From contig QIKP01000055.1 in the NCBI GenBank assembly GCA_003233055.1, positions 16,722 through 80,721 of the forward strand: a DNA stretch of 64,000 nt. The letters are read 5' to 3'. Origin of the DNA: Planctomycetaceae bacterium. GTDB lineage: Bacteria; Planctomycetota; Planctomycetia; Pirellulales; Lacipirellulaceae. Positions 18,782 to 29,506 of this stretch are shown piece after piece. How positions within the stretch are numbered: the first letter of the stretch is position 1; every line of letters starts with the position of its first letter. Below the pieces are notes generated by a model. The model was not told the origin of the DNA. It ran no database searches and saw nothing but the letters and a program-made list of their open reading frames with translations. Both the position numbers and the translations under genes were made by a program.

Positions 18782-19542
18782 GTTGCTGCCTCTTCGTGAT
18801 CGAATCGCGCGTCGTTCGCCTGCCGATTTGCCTTACGCCTACGAGAACCAACGGCGTACTTGGCCAACGTCCACAAGATTTTGGTTCCTGCTTTCAGGGA
18901 GCCGACGAAGGTGCCACTAATTTTGCTTTTCCCGACTCGCCGGCGGTAAGCGACAGGCACTTCCAGCGTCCGCAGCCTTTGCTCCGCTGCTTTGATTTGC
19001 ATCTCGATCGTCCATCCAAAGTCGCGGTCGCTCATGCCGAGCGATTCGAGGGCCTCCCAGTCGATCGCGCGAAAGGGTCCCAGGTCGGTGTAACGGGCCC
19101 GCCAGAAGATTCGCATCAGCCAACAGGCAAGGTGGTTGCCCCAAATGCTCTGAGGCGGCATCGCTCCGCGCTCTCGCTCGCCGGTCAGCCTTGAACCAAG
19201 GACAAAGTCGGCCTTACCCGCAGCGATCGGGGCGACAATCTCTACCAGTTCCTCCGGGTAGTCACTGTAGTCGGCGTCGAGGAAAACGACCACTGCGGGC
19301 GGATCGTTGGCCCGCAAGTATTCCAATCCCGCAAGGCATGCCGAGCCGTAACCGCGGCGGGGCTCCGTGACGACGACCGCTCCCGCTTGCCGTGCTACCT
19401 CTGCCGAGCGGTCGGTCGATCCGTTATCGACGACAACCACTCGACCAACCGTTGGCAAATCGCGCAGCACCAGCGGCAACGATTGTTCTTCGTTGAGGGT
19501 TGGGATTACGACCGCCACGTTGGAAAGATCGAGCATTTTCAA
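18778..19542 (-). CDS. glycosyltransferase family 2 (dolichyl-phosphate mannose/glucose synthase-like)
   Basis: NVAVVIPTLNEEQSLPLVLRDLPTVGRVVVVDNGSTDRSAEVARQAGAVVVTEPRRGYGSACLAGLEYL...VVFLDADYSDYPEEL; 4-bp overlap with the downstream CDS. Confidence 0.92.
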   Translation of the reverse strand: MKMLDLSNVAVVIPTLNEEQSLPLVLRDLPTVGRVVVVDNGSTDRSAEVARQAGAVVVTEPRRGYGSACLAGLEYLRANDPPAVVVFLDADYSDYPEELVEIVAPIAAGKADFVLGSRLTGERERGAMPPQSIWGNHLACWLMRIFWRARYTDLGPFRAIDWEALESLGMSDRDFGWTIEMQIKAAEQRLRTLEVPVAYRRRVGKSKISGTFVGSLKAGTKILWTLAKYAVGSRRRKANRQANDARFDHEEAAT

Positions 19543-20095
19543 ATCCGAATTCTAACAGGGGCAACGCCACACGAGCGACTCCCCCACGGCCGCCGCTCTG
19601 GAAGCCAGCCGCCCTTCATCGATCGATCGTCAACGATTCGTTCGATTCGTGGTTGCTTCTTCCGGCGGTGAACGGTTCCCTTGGGGCGTTTAGGTTACGG
19701 GCCACTGCGCCAAAACGGACAAACGAGAGGCTCGAAGGCTCCGATTCGCCGAGAATCCTCGATATCTCGCTCTGGTTTTTGTCACGAATTCGACGTTTTT
19801 CTTGGAACCGTGGACAAATTGGCTTGGCTGACTCCACCTCGCATCGGCGCAACATGCTTTGTTAGGCGGGCAATGATGGCGACGGGTGGATGGCGTCGCG
19901 ACGCCATTTTCAGCAGTTCTATCCATCGAGGGGCGTTTCGGAGGAGTGGCATGGATCATCAGGGCAACGGTCGACTGGGTGGCTTATTGCGCGCAGGGTG
20001 TCTCGATACAATAAGAGCAGACTTCGGATAGGAATTCAACGACTATTCTTGAGCCAGGAGAGGCTGGCTGGTCTTGAGCGAAGAGAGGAGGGACC

Positions 20096-20929
20096 ATGCA
20101 ACCAACAGGCTACGCAATCGTCACCGGTGGAGGCTCGGGAATTGGGCGGGCGTTTTGTCTTGCGCTGGCAGAACGGGGATGGGCCGTCGCCGTGGTCGAT
20201 CGGGATGGCGAGTCGGCCTCCGCGGTCGTGGGCGAGATCGATTGCCTCGGTGGTGTTGCATCCTCCCACCCGTTCGATGTTTCCGATTCGCAAGCGTGGG
20301 AGCAATTCACTCTTTTACGGAAGCAAAGTTGGCCGCGGCTCGATTTGCTCGTGAACTGTGCCGGCAATCTGCTTAGCGGTGCAATCGACCAATGTGAGTC
20401 GGATGACCTTCGGCGGATCATCGAGGTGAATCTGCTGGGGGCCATGTATGGTTGCCGGGCGATGGCGCTGTGGCTTCAAGAAGGGGGCACCCAAGAACGT
20501 TTGCCTTCTCCTAGGGGCGTTATCAACATCGCCTCGATCTTCGCGGTCGTTTCGCCACCCGAGTTTGCCGCCTACAACGCAAGCAAAGCTGGTTTGGTGG
20601 CCCTGACCGAAACGCTGCGCAGCGAATGGGCCCCGCATGGTCTCGTAGCGACGGTTGTCTTGCCTGGTGTCACACCGACGCGACTCTTCGAGCGCGCCAC
20701 CTTTCGCGAGGAAGAACATAAAGTTCTTTGTGAAAAGTTCGTGGAGCGGTCGGCGATCACTCCTGAAATGGTGGCCAATTCCGCGCTGACGGCAGCCGAA
20801 CGCGGAAGGCTCTTTGCCGTGGTCGGCCGGCGGAGTAAACTCTATTGGTGGCTCAAACGACTCGCACCGCAAGGGCTCATCGACTTGGTGCGCCGGACGG
20901 CGGCGCGTGAGCGGAGGGCCAGAAGCTGA
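20096..20929 (+). CDS. short-chain dehydrogenase/reductase
   Basis: AIVTGGGSGIGRAFCLALAERGWAVAVVDRDGES...YNASKAGLVALTETLRSEW. Confidence 0.93.
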   Translation: MQPTGYAIVTGGGSGIGRAFCLALAERGWAVAVVDRDGESASAVVGEIDCLGGVASSHPFDVSDSQAWEQFTLLRKQSWPRLDLLVNCAGNLLSGAIDQCESDDLRRIIEVNLLGAMYGCRAMALWLQEGGTQERLPSPRGVINIASIFAVVSPPEFAAYNASKAGLVALTETLRSEWAPHGLVATVVLPGVTPTRLFERATFREEEHKVLCEKFVERSAITPEMVANSALTAAERGRLFAVVGRRSKLYWWLKRLAPQGLIDLVRRTAARERRARS

Positions 20930-20992
20930 GAGAGAGGGCTGCGTGGCAGAGTCCCCTCGCGTTTTGAGTCCCTGCACACCTTGAATGGCCCC

Positions 20993-21580
20993 ATGCTCCA
21001 CCTCCAATCCACCACTTCCGAGCGATGGCTGGCGCAGGTCGATGCGTCGCTCGACGATATTTTAATCGACCATGCCCATTGCGAAAAGAAGGCGGCCGGC
21101 ACGGCGCTCAATTTGATTTTTGCTTACGTCGAAGATGCCGAACTCTGCCGCGAGATGACGTTGATCGTCAACGAAGAACTGGAGCATTTCCACCTGGTTC
21201 TTGGCCTTCTCGAAAAACGAGGCGTCCCCTTTCGCCGGCTCAAACCCTCGACCTACGGCCGGCAGCTTAACGACCTCGTGCGAAAGGGCGAACCGGAGCG
21301 GGCGATCGACCGGCTGCTCATCGCGGGGCTGATCGAGGCACGAAGTTGTGAGCGGTTTCAAGTCTTGGCCGACCATTTGGACGCGCGAGGCGACGAACAG
21401 GAGCTGGCCGATTTCTATCGCAGTCTCTTCGAGTCGGAAGCCCGGCACCATGCCGTCTACACCCGGCTCGCTACCCATTTTGGCGACGATCAGGAGGTGG
21501 TGAGTCGCCTCGAAGAATTGTCCACCCAGGAGGCGGCAATCATCGGCATCGGCGAAGAACTGCCGAGAGTGCACAGTTAA
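20993..21580 (+). CDS. miaE: tRNA-(ms[2]io[6]A)-hydroxylase
   Basis: DILIDHAHCEKKAAGTALNLIFAYVEDAELCREMTLIVNEELEHFHLVLGLLEKRGVPF...LIEARSCERFQVLADHL; diiron E/EExxH pattern. Confidence 0.9.
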   Translation: MLHLQSTTSERWLAQVDASLDDILIDHAHCEKKAAGTALNLIFAYVEDAELCREMTLIVNEELEHFHLVLGLLEKRGVPFRRLKPSTYGRQLNDLVRKGEPERAIDRLLIAGLIEARSCERFQVLADHLDARGDEQELADFYRSLFESEARHHAVYTRLATHFGDDQEVVSRLEELSTQEAAIIGIGEELPRVHS

Positions 21581-21839
21581 AGGTACACCGTTAAGGATAC
21601 ACCAGCTTCCTCTATTCATCCCCCCGAAGCGTCTAGGTATTTCCAGGTATTTCCCCTTCGTCCTGTCGGGTATTTTCTAGCGAGCAAGGGTGAAACCAAC
21701 TCGCAAGCAGGGAAGTGACCCTACACCAACACGGGTTGTTCGATATTCAGTAGAAGCACGACCGAATCAAGCAGCAGGCGACCATGCTGGAACAACTGAA
21801 TTCCCTACGAAGCAGCGGAAGAACGACGGACGGGATCCG

Positions 21840-21934
21840 TTAGTGCGAGCCGCACACGCATGTTCCGGTCACGGCGCTGCTATTTCAGCGTCCAACGATT
21901 GCCTTAGCGGAACATCCGAGTGATCACGCTCTAA
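21840..21934. repeat. 95-bp structured intergenic repeat, copy 1
   Basis: ttagtgcgagccgcacacgcatgttccggtcacggcgctgctatttcagcgtccaacgattgccttagcggaacatccgagtgatcac; near-identical to 32434-32527. Confidence 0.85.
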
Positions 21935-22416
21935 TCTTGGGCCATCGCACTCTTCGCTGCCCCGACGAAATCGTTCACCAATCGGTAGAGCACTTCGCGC
22001 GTGATGGCAAACGGCTCGGCATGTCGCGCCTCGCTGCGGCCTTTTTTGTAACGCATGAGCCCGATCGCGCCGGCGGCCACGAGTATCTCGTAGTAGCTTG
22101 TCGCGTTCTCCGCACGGTACGGCGGCGTGCTGCGCATCTGCACCGTGCATTGCTCCTCGTCGACTTCGATCGGGGTAATGGCTTCGAGCAGGTAGCTGAC
22201 CCGCCCCGCCAAATCGTCCGCCACTTTGCGGAGACTGTCCGAAGAGAGGTTCGCCAGCTTGGGCGTCCGAAGCTCGAGCCGCTGTACCGACACGCCAAGG
22301 CTGCCTAGCTCGGTCAATTCGCAGACGAGATGATCCTCTCCGTCGCGCGCCGCCAAATCCACCGGCCCACCAATGGTAGCCCTGATTTGTTGTTCGAGTT
22401 GTTGGGATAAAGACAT
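21931..22416 (-). CDS. hypothetical protein
   Basis: Complete ORF with plausible composition; position and convergent context support coding. No family recognised. Confidence 0.6.
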   Translation of the reverse strand: MSLSQQLEQQIRATIGGPVDLAARDGEDHLVCELTELGSLGVSVQRLELRTPKLANLSSDSLRKVADDLAGRVSYLLEAITPIEVDEEQCTVQMRSTPPYRAENATSYYEILVAAGAIGLMRYKKGRSEARHAEPFAITREVLYRLVNDFVGAAKSAMAQD

Positions 22417-22433
22417 TTCTGCAAGCGTTCAGC

Positions 22434-23978
22434 CTATGACGCTCCTCCGTTGGGTAACCCTAAACTATCGATGCCGTTTACTTCGACCGGTTCGCCCCAG
22501 TCGATTTTTTGGTCGTCGCCGTCGAACGAGACAACGGCCGCTCTCTCTTCCAGGATGGTTTCGATATGCACGGGGCGTTGCCAAAGTTTTTCGAGGTTCA
22601 CGAGCGTGTCGCGGGCGTAGTCGAGGTCGAGTTCCACGCCGGTGTAGTGGTGTTTGAGGTAGAGCTCGCCTCGATTACGGTAGTTGCCCTCCTCCACGAC
22701 AATTTTTGGTCGGCCCATGTTGGTGAGGCTTGTGAGCAACTGCTGCTTGACCTTGGGGAACTCTCGACTTTCGATTTCGTAGTACTCGGTATGCTCGTTG
22801 TAGCCAAACCGAAACATCTTATGCTCGCGGACAAAGTCGAGTGTGAGGAACGTGTCGATGAAGGTCAGGTCGTTGTGGACTTTGCGAACCTCGAAAATCT
22901 TCTCTTTGCCAAGGCCTGTCTGCTTGTCCCAATCGCGGCGTTCTTGGCGGTCGTCGCAGTCGTCGTAGTCTTGGCCAAACGCCCCTCGATTCCAACGGCT
23001 CTCGATGTCGCGAAACAGCTCGATGCCGACCTTGTAGGGGTTGAGCTTGGCCGGGCTCATCGCCAGGGTGCCGCTGTGGTGGTCGCAGTAGTGGATGAGG
23101 TCGCCCGGCGCGAGCCCCTGCCGCGTCATAAGGGTCGAGTGCCAGTAACTGGCCCAACCTTCGTTCATGATTTTTGTCTGCCCCTGCGGCGCGAAGTAAT
23201 ACGCTTCGTCGCGGAGCATCGCCAGCACATCGGCTTGCCATGCGCTGAGCGGCGCGCGCTCGAGCAAGAAGAGCATGACATCTTGCTCCGGATGCTCGGG
23301 CACCTGGCGGGGCGACTCTTCCTCGTCCTCTTTTTTCGTGCCGATCGCGCCGGGCGGGTTGATGAACGCATCCATGTAGTCCTTCGCAGGGAACTTTGCG
23401 GGTCGGGTCTCTTGCTTCTCTTTTTCCTCAAAACTGTAGCGGCTTCGATCTTCCCGGCGTTTGATAAAGGGCGAATGGATATCGATCAGGTCGTCGATGC
23501 TCGATACCGCATCGATGAACTCTTCGACTTCTTCGCCCCCCACCTCGTCCATGTACCGACGAATCCTCGCACCATGGTTGGCCATCCCATCCATCATCTT
23601 GCGGTTCGTTTTGCTGAACCAGAAGTTGTTCTTGAAAAAATCGCTGTGACCATAGACATGGGCAATCACCAGCTTCTGATCGATCAGCCCATTGGATCGC
23701 ATCAAGTAGGCGTAGCAGGGATCGTTGTTGATCACCATCTCGTAGATTTTTTGCAGGCCGTAGCTGTACCCTTTCGAGAGCGACTCGTACTCCATCCCAA
23801 ATCGCCAGTGTGGGTAGCGAACCGGAAAACCGCCCCGCGCTGCGATCGCGTTAAGCTGGTCAGCGTCGATCAACTCAAAAATCGTCGGAAAAAAATCGAG
23901 CCCATGCCCGCGCGCGTACCCCTCCATCTCGACCTGAATATCGGAAATTTCTTTCGGAAGTGGTTCGATTTCGAGCAT
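22434..23978 (-). CDS. SpoVR family protein
   Basis: HGLDFFPTIFELIDADQLNAIAARGGFPVRYPHWRFGMEYESLSKGYSYGLQKIYEMVINNDPCYAYLMRSN...NEGWASYWHSTLM. Confidence 0.95.
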   Translation of the reverse strand: MLEIEPLPKEISDIQVEMEGYARGHGLDFFPTIFELIDADQLNAIAARGGFPVRYPHWRFGMEYESLSKGYSYGLQKIYEMVINNDPCYAYLMRSNGLIDQKLVIAHVYGHSDFFKNNFWFSKTNRKMMDGMANHGARIRRYMDEVGGEEVEEFIDAVSSIDDLIDIHSPFIKRREDRSRYSFEEKEKQETRPAKFPAKDYMDAFINPPGAIGTKKEDEEESPRQVPEHPEQDVMLFLLERAPLSAWQADVLAMLRDEAYYFAPQGQTKIMNEGWASYWHSTLMTRQGLAPGDLIHYCDHHSGTLAMSPAKLNPYKVGIELFRDIESRWNRGAFGQDYDDCDDRQERRDWDKQTGLGKEKIFEVRKVHNDLTFIDTFLTLDFVREHKMFRFGYNEHTEYYEIESREFPKVKQQLLTSLTNMGRPKIVVEEGNYRNRGELYLKHHYTGVELDLDYARDTLVNLEKLWQRPVHIETILEERAAVVSFDGDDQKIDWGEPVEVNGIDSLGLPNGGAS

Positions 23979-24014
23979 GGCATGTGGTTCGTGGTCAGGC
24001 GTTCGACGCTCCCT

Positions 24015-25130
24015 CTACCTTCCGGTTCCGAGGAAGGTCTTGATCGCGTCGTAAATCGCGTCGTTGTCTTCTAGCTCGGCGGTGATGAGTGCCTCGTAGC
24101 GATCGCCGAATCGGCCTTCGAGATGGCCCAAGTACTCGCCGCTTCCATAGGGGCTCTCGACTTGCCCGTAACAATAGAGATTCACATGGGGCAAAATTTG
24201 TTCCTTGAGGATCTCGAACGCCTGGTCGTTGTCTTCGCCCCAGTTGTCGCCATCGGAGAATTGGAAGCAATAAAGATTCCAGTCCGACGGCGGGAGTTCG
24301 TTCTCGAAGAGCTGCGCACAGACTTTGTAGGCGGAGCTAATCCGCGTGCCGCCACTCTCCCGCGTGTGGTAAAAGGTCTGCTCGTCGACTTCCTTTGCAG
24401 CCGCGTCGTGGATGATGTAGCGCGTCTCGATCCCGTCGTACTGCCGGCTGAGCCAGGTATCGATCCAAAAGGCGGCGGTCCGGACGATTTGCTTCTGCTC
24501 GTCAGTCATCGAACCAGAAACATCCATCATGTAGAGGACTGCCGCGTTGACTTCCGGCTTGTCGATCGTGTTCCAGGAACGGTACTGCTGATCCTGCTTG
24601 ATCGGCACGACCCTCGGATTCGCTGGTTCGTAGACGCCGGTGCTAATCTGCCGGCGGAGCGCCTTGAGGTAAGTTCGTTTTTTGTGGCGGAGTGCCTCGG
24701 GGCCGGTGGAGCGGATGCTGTTGTACTTGGCTTTTTCTTGGGTCATCTGTGCGTTGCCCTTGGGCTCGATGCGGGGGAGTTCGAGTTCGTCGCCCAGGAG
24801 GTCGGCCAGCTCTTCGAGGGTCATGTCGACTTCCATCAGGTGGCCATCACCCGGGTCGCATCCTGCCTCGCCCTGCCCTCCCGGTCGCTGCTGCCCTCCC
24901 TTTCCAACGGGCGTTCCCTCCTCCCCCTCGCCCTGCCCAACCCCGCCGTTGCCATTGTCGCCAAAGCGAAATCGCGGCACGTCGAGCTGCGGCACGGGAA
25001 TGCTCACCAGCTCCTTATTTTTGCGACCAATCATCTCGCCATGCGAAATGTACTTCCGAAGATTCGCGCGCACTTTCCCTCGCACAATCTGCTGAAAGCG
25101 TCGCTGGTCGCGTTCGATTTTTAGAGTCAT
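24015..25130 (-). CDS. DUF444 family protein (YeaH/YhbH-like, VWA-type)
   Basis: MTLKIERDQRRFQQIVRGKVRANLRKYISHGEMIGRKNKELVSIPVPQLDVPRFRFG...LYMMDVSGSMTDEQKQIV. Confidence 0.93.
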   Translation of the reverse strand: MTLKIERDQRRFQQIVRGKVRANLRKYISHGEMIGRKNKELVSIPVPQLDVPRFRFGDNGNGGVGQGEGEEGTPVGKGGQQRPGGQGEAGCDPGDGHLMEVDMTLEELADLLGDELELPRIEPKGNAQMTQEKAKYNSIRSTGPEALRHKKRTYLKALRRQISTGVYEPANPRVVPIKQDQQYRSWNTIDKPEVNAAVLYMMDVSGSMTDEQKQIVRTAAFWIDTWLSRQYDGIETRYIIHDAAAKEVDEQTFYHTRESGGTRISSAYKVCAQLFENELPPSDWNLYCFQFSDGDNWGEDNDQAFEILKEQILPHVNLYCYGQVESPYGSGEYLGHLEGRFGDRYEALITAELEDNDAIYDAIKTFLGTGR

Positions 25131-25212
25131 GGTTGGCACCGATAAACGATTAGCGATGAACGATGAACTGCAAGCAACAATCGATTCATTCATCGTTTAT
25201 CGTTCTTTTCTG

Positions 25213-27261
25213 CTATTCTTCTTTCGCGTCGCCGCGTGCGAAAATACTTGCCACGTAGTTCAGCACGTCGGTGGCACTTTCGTCGTCGTAGCCATGATTG
25301 CGGATGAGTCTCGCCTTGACCACGTCGATTTTCTTTTGCGTGTCGGCGTCGATGACGTTGGAGACGAGGCTCGTCAGCTTGATCGAGTCCTTTTGGTCCT
25401 CAAACAACTTGAGCTCGAGCGCCTTGCAGAGACGCTCGTTCGACTTGTAGTCAAATTTCTTACCGTCGATCATCAACGCGCCAATGTAATTCATGATCTC
25501 GCGTCGGAAGTCATCCTTGCGACTGTCGGGAATGTCGATCTTCTCCTCGATGCTGCGCATCAGGCGCTCGTCCGGGTCTTCGTTTTGACCGGTGAAGGCG
25601 TTCTTGACCTTTTCTTTTTGGGTGTAAGCCTTCACGTTGTCCATGTAGTTACCGCAGAGACGAGCGAGAGCCTCTTCGTCGGCGGCGATGGCTCGCTGGA
25701 CTTCGTTCTTCACGATGTTTTCGTACTCTTCCTTCACGACCGAGAGCAGCTCGCGATATTCCTGCTTGATATCGTCGCTGTTAATCAGGCTATGGTGTTT
25801 GAGGCCCGATTCGAGTTCGTTAAGCACCATGAACGGGTTGATGCTCTTCGCGTCGGGATGGGCAACCAGTGCGTTGGAAATTTTGTCTTGCACGTAACGG
25901 GGGGAGATGCCGATCATCCCCTCGGTGGTCGTCTGGTCGCGCAATTCCTTGATGTTGTCCTCGGTAAACCCCGGGAGCGTCTTGCCGTTGTAAAGCTTGA
26001 GCTTTTGCAATCGCGTGAGTCCCGCATGTTTGGGCTCTTCCAGTCGGGTGAGGACGGCCCACATGGCGGCCATCTCGATCGTATGGGGGGCGATGTGCTT
26101 GCCTCGGACCGACTTGCTGTTGTAGTCCTTCTCGTAAATTTTTATTTCGTTGTCGAGGATCGTCACGTACGGGATGTCGATCTTCACGGTCCTGTCGCGA
26201 AGCGCTTCCATGAACTCATTGCTTTGCAGACGCTTGTATTCCGGCTCGTTGGTGTGGCCGAGGATGACCTCGTCGATGTCGGTCTGTGCAAATTTCTTCG
26301 GCTTGATGCGATGCTCTTGGCTCGCCCCCAAAAGGTCGTAGAGAAATGCCACGTCGAGTTTCAGCACTTCGACAAATTCGATCATGCCACGATTGGCGAT
26401 GTTGAATTCGCCATCGAAGTTAAAGGCACGCGGATCGCTATCGCTGCCATACTGGGCGATCTTCCGATAGTTGATGTCGCCCGTCAGTTCGGTGGCGTCT
26501 TGGTTTTTCTCGTCCTTCGGCTGGAAGGTGCCGATGCCGATGCGGTCTTTCTCGCTCAGGATGACCCGTTTGACGCGAATATCCTGGACAACGCGGGTCC
26601 AATCGCCGTCGTACGCTTTGAGCCGATCTTGGTAGACGAATCGGCAGTAGGGGTCGAGCGCCCCTTCGATCTTGACCTGAAAATCGTCTTCGCCACACCC
26701 TTCGCTGAGGCGATCTTCGACGTCGGCACGGAATCGCTGCGGGACGAGATGCAGCGGTTCCTCGTTCATCGGGCACCAGTCGATCACGTCGGGATCGTCC
26801 TCGCTTACCCAACCAAGCGTGTAAAGCGCACCGTCGTCGGTCGTCGAGTAATGTTCGAGCCCCTTCTTGAGAAGCCGGGCGATCGTGCTCTTGCTGCTGC
26901 CGACCGGGCCGTGAAGCAACAGCACGCGGCGTTCGATGCCATACCCGGCCGCAGCGCTTTGGAGTGCGTTGACCAGACTCGAGAGGGAGTTGCGGAGGCC
27001 AAACACGGCATCCTTCCCACCGTTGTCGGGATCGTTGAAAAACTGGTAGTGCTTGGTTTTCTCTCGCCCCGACTCGACGACCTCGACACCATACGACAAG
27101 ATCATGTCGTAGAGCCGCTGGTAGGCGGTGCGAGTGATGAGGGGGTTTTTGCGCACGAGCTCCAGGTACTGCTCGAAGGTACCGACCCAATGTTTGCGTC
27201 GGAATTGCTCGCGATCTTGGCTTTGAGCCACGAGGTCGATAATGCTGCGTCCGTCGTTCAT
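25213..27261 (-). CDS. prkA: PrkA family serine protein kinase (YeaG-like)
   Basis: [36 protein letters not shown]...[26 protein letters not shown]; adjacent to DUF444 and SpoVR. Confidence 0.95.
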   Translation of the reverse strand: MNDGRSIIDLVAQSQDREQFRRKHWVGTFEQYLELVRKNPLITRTAYQRLYDMILSYGVEVVESGREKTKHYQFFNDPDNGGKDAVFGLRNSLSSLVNALQSAAAGYGIERRVLLLHGPVGSSKSTIARLLKKGLEHYSTTDDGALYTLGWVSEDDPDVIDWCPMNEEPLHLVPQRFRADVEDRLSEGCGEDDFQVKIEGALDPYCRFVYQDRLKAYDGDWTRVVQDIRVKRVILSEKDRIGIGTFQPKDEKNQDATELTGDINYRKIAQYGSDSDPRAFNFDGEFNIANRGMIEFVEVLKLDVAFLYDLLGASQEHRIKPKKFAQTDIDEVILGHTNEPEYKRLQSNEFMEALRDRTVKIDIPYVTILDNEIKIYEKDYNSKSVRGKHIAPHTIEMAAMWAVLTRLEEPKHAGLTRLQKLKLYNGKTLPGFTEDNIKELRDQTTTEGMIGISPRYVQDKISNALVAHPDAKSINPFMVLNELESGLKHHSLINSDDIKQEYRELLSVVKEEYENIVKNEVQRAIAADEEALARLCGNYMDNVKAYTQKEKVKNAFTGQNEDPDERLMRSIEEKIDIPDSRKDDFRREIMNYIGALMIDGKKFDYKSNERLCKALELKLFEDQKDSIKLTSLVSNVIDADTQKKIDVVKARLIRNHGYDDESATDVLNYVASIFARGDAKEE

Positions 27262-27990
27262 CGTCGATACTCCTTCTTGGCTAGATCGGCTTCCGCTCGT
27301 CGCACGGCGACGGCAACGTAGCTCGTCGATCGTTGCCGGCTCGTCCTCGGTTCCTTCGGATGCGAACAGCAACGCGTCGTGCGATCCGAGCACGCGGCAG
27401 TGTCGTGGGGCGCGACAGGGTGCCGCCCTGGCTCGTGGAAAACGGTGCGGGGGATAGACGGTCGACCCAGCGAGAGAAAAAGTTTCCCTACTTCGAGCAG
27501 GCAACAGAACCTTGGGCACTCGATTTCAGAAAGACTTCGACAACGGGAACTTCCCACGGTGGGAAGTCGCGTGCCGTTGCTTCGGAATCGCCTGCCTGAG
27601 GGCGAGGTTGGCAAAGAGCGGCGAGAGGAAGGTGGCGGCGGCCGGCCCGGCAGAAGGTTCCAGGCCGCGACTCGCATCAGCTGGGGCGATCCATGCCCAA
27701 GCAAAGTCGCACCTCGGTTCTCCCTTCAAGTATTGGGTCGAAGGGAGGATGCGGCAACAGAGATATCTCACGAATTCCGCATAAAACGAAATTCGCTCCC
27801 TTATTTCAACGAAGAATGCCTCAGGCTGCGTGGCGTAGACAGTTGTGAATACCTGCCGAAAGAAACCACTGACAACGGCCGAGCCCCCCCACCTGAGTGG
27901 ACTGCTATCGATTCGTTGAAAAGGAAAGGCACCACGAGGGCTTAGAAAAAAGGGAACCGGTCGGAGCGGGAAGAAGGAGCAAGCTTGCGT

Positions 27991-28016
27991 AGCCTCGACC
28001 AAGCTTGGTCGGGGCT
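27991..28016. repeat. palindromic element with CCAAGCTTGG core, copy 2
   Basis: agcctcgaccaagcttggtcggggct, 26-bp near-perfect palindrome. Confidence 0.75.
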
Positions 28017-28097
28017 AGGGGGCTGCTACCGCTCTGCAGAAAGGGACGCATGAATGGCCCCGGCGGGTCTCTTCTCAACGTCCGGCTGCGTCAGCCG

Positions 28098-29369
28098 TCA
28101 GCTTTCGCTTCTTCCACCCCGGCGACCCCGAGATCGGCCCCCACGGGACGATCCGCCTCGTCCACCGCCACGATAAGACTGTTTCCGCTGTCCGCGTGCC
28201 GCGATGTTGGCATCGACCACCACGCCGATCGCGTCGCCCCAAGAAGTAATATTTTTGTGGGAGATCGATTTGGTTTCGCCATCGTCCGACTCAGCCTCTG
28301 CGGACTCTACAACTTCCGCGGCTTCCTCCTCCCGCTGCGCGCTATCGAAGCTGGCGACTTGCCTTGCATCTCTTGCATCGCCATCGCCTTGCGTCGCTTG
28401 AACCGCGGCTTCTTCGCCTTCGCCTTCGCTTGCAGATTCGCCCGCATTCTCACTCGACCGCCGCGATCGACCTCGACCTCCGCGCCGCCGCCCGCGCCGC
28501 CGCCGCTTTCCAGGTGGTCGGTCTTCCCCTGTTGCCTCTTGTTCGCCCGTCGCGCCGTTGCCCGTCGCGCCGTCGCCCGCTTCGCCCGAGGAGACTAGGG
28601 GCGATTCTTCGGATGGGGTGGTCCGTGCCAGTTCGTCGCTGTTGGGCGACTCTTGAGGGGTTGCCTCAGGCGGTTCGGCTGGTAGAGCGACTTCTTCGGC
28701 TGGCTTCCGTTTTTTCTTGCCACCGAACGGGAACCAATCGGGAAGGGCCAGTGCGCCAACACCAAACCCAGCCGGCACCTTCGGTTCCTCTGCCGCTTGG
28801 GGAGGCGCCGCTTGGAGGGACTCTGTCGGAAGCGGAGAGGCCTCTTTGGCGACCGGCTCGCTTGTCGGCTTCGATTCCGTTCGCGGGACCGCGGGTCGAG
28901 CTGGCTCCTCTCTTTCCGTCGCTCTTTGGACTCGCTTCTCGGTTCGGCGGCTATCGACGTCGCGCCTGGCTGAGTCCCGGTTGGCTGTTTTTGGCTGGGC
29001 TTTTTGGGGCTGGTTTTTTTGGGGCTTTGGGGGGGAGGAGGACGATCGCTGGGACGCCTCTTGCCGGGGCGCCTGTTGCCGGGATGCCGGGGCCGGGGCT
29101 GGGGTCGCCTTGGGGGGGGCAGCCGATACTGGTTTTTCTACTTCAAGCCCCAATTCGCCAGCCAATGCCCCCCAACTACTTTTTTCCGATCCTTTTACCG
29201 GGGGGGGAGACGCCGCGGGCGGAGCAGAAGGTGGGGGAACGGGCGGCGCCGGTTCGGATTCTGGTCGAGATTCTTGAGATCCCGCTTGCGGAGTCTTCTG
29301 GCCCGGCGTGTCAATTCCCAAGTCGCCAATCAGGTCGGCCCAAGGATCGATTTTTTTTTCAGTTGCCAT
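28098..29369 (-). CDS. low-complexity, probably disordered protein with C-terminal RGG/RG-rich tail
   Basis: MATEKKIDPWADLIGDLGIDTPG... ending SYRGGGRGGSSRGGRSRGRRGGRSES; Pro/Ala/Glu/Ser-rich middle. Confidence 0.7.
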   Translation of the reverse strand: MATEKKIDPWADLIGDLGIDTPGQKTPQAGSQESRPESEPAPPVPPPSAPPAASPPPVKGSEKSSWGALAGELGLEVEKPVSAAPPKATPAPAPASRQQAPRQEASQRSSSSPPKPQKNQPQKAQPKTANRDSARRDVDSRRTEKRVQRATEREEPARPAVPRTESKPTSEPVAKEASPLPTESLQAAPPQAAEEPKVPAGFGVGALALPDWFPFGGKKKRKPAEEVALPAEPPEATPQESPNSDELARTTPSEESPLVSSGEAGDGATGNGATGEQEATGEDRPPGKRRRRGRRRGGRGRSRRSSENAGESASEGEGEEAAVQATQGDGDARDARQVASFDSAQREEEAAEVVESAEAESDDGETKSISHKNITSWGDAIGVVVDANIAARGQRKQSYRGGGRGGSSRGGRSRGRRGGRSES

Positions 29370-29506
29370 TCGTGGGTCGTTTCCGAGGGAAGATAGGCTA
29401 TTTTGCGGTAGATTGAGTGAGGCAGCATTCGCCGAGACCACTCTTTTCCGACCAGTCAGAATACCAGACAGTATAGGTAGTTGCCTGAATTCGCAAAAGG
29501 CTCACC

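Noticed and set aside
21840-21934. Possible group II intron domain V-like sequence (gagccgcacacgcatgttccggtc)
   Set aside because: The expected closing pair sequence of domain V does not form properly and no reverse transcriptase ORF is nearby. Kept only as an unclassified structured repeat.
22509-24074. 521-aa plus-strand ORF
   Set aside because: Antisense shadow of the SpoVR gene, whose protein family is clear on the minus strand.
25129-27321. 730-aa plus-strand ORF
   Set aside because: Antisense shadow of prkA; composition (FDVVL/HDVFV-rich) is typical of a reverse-strand ORF.
27290-28090. About 800-bp gap with several overlapping ORFs (e.g. 27379-27945)
   Set aside because: Translations are low-complexity, without domains, and not supported by ribosome-binding sites. 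Treated as intergenic, apart from the palindrome at 27991.
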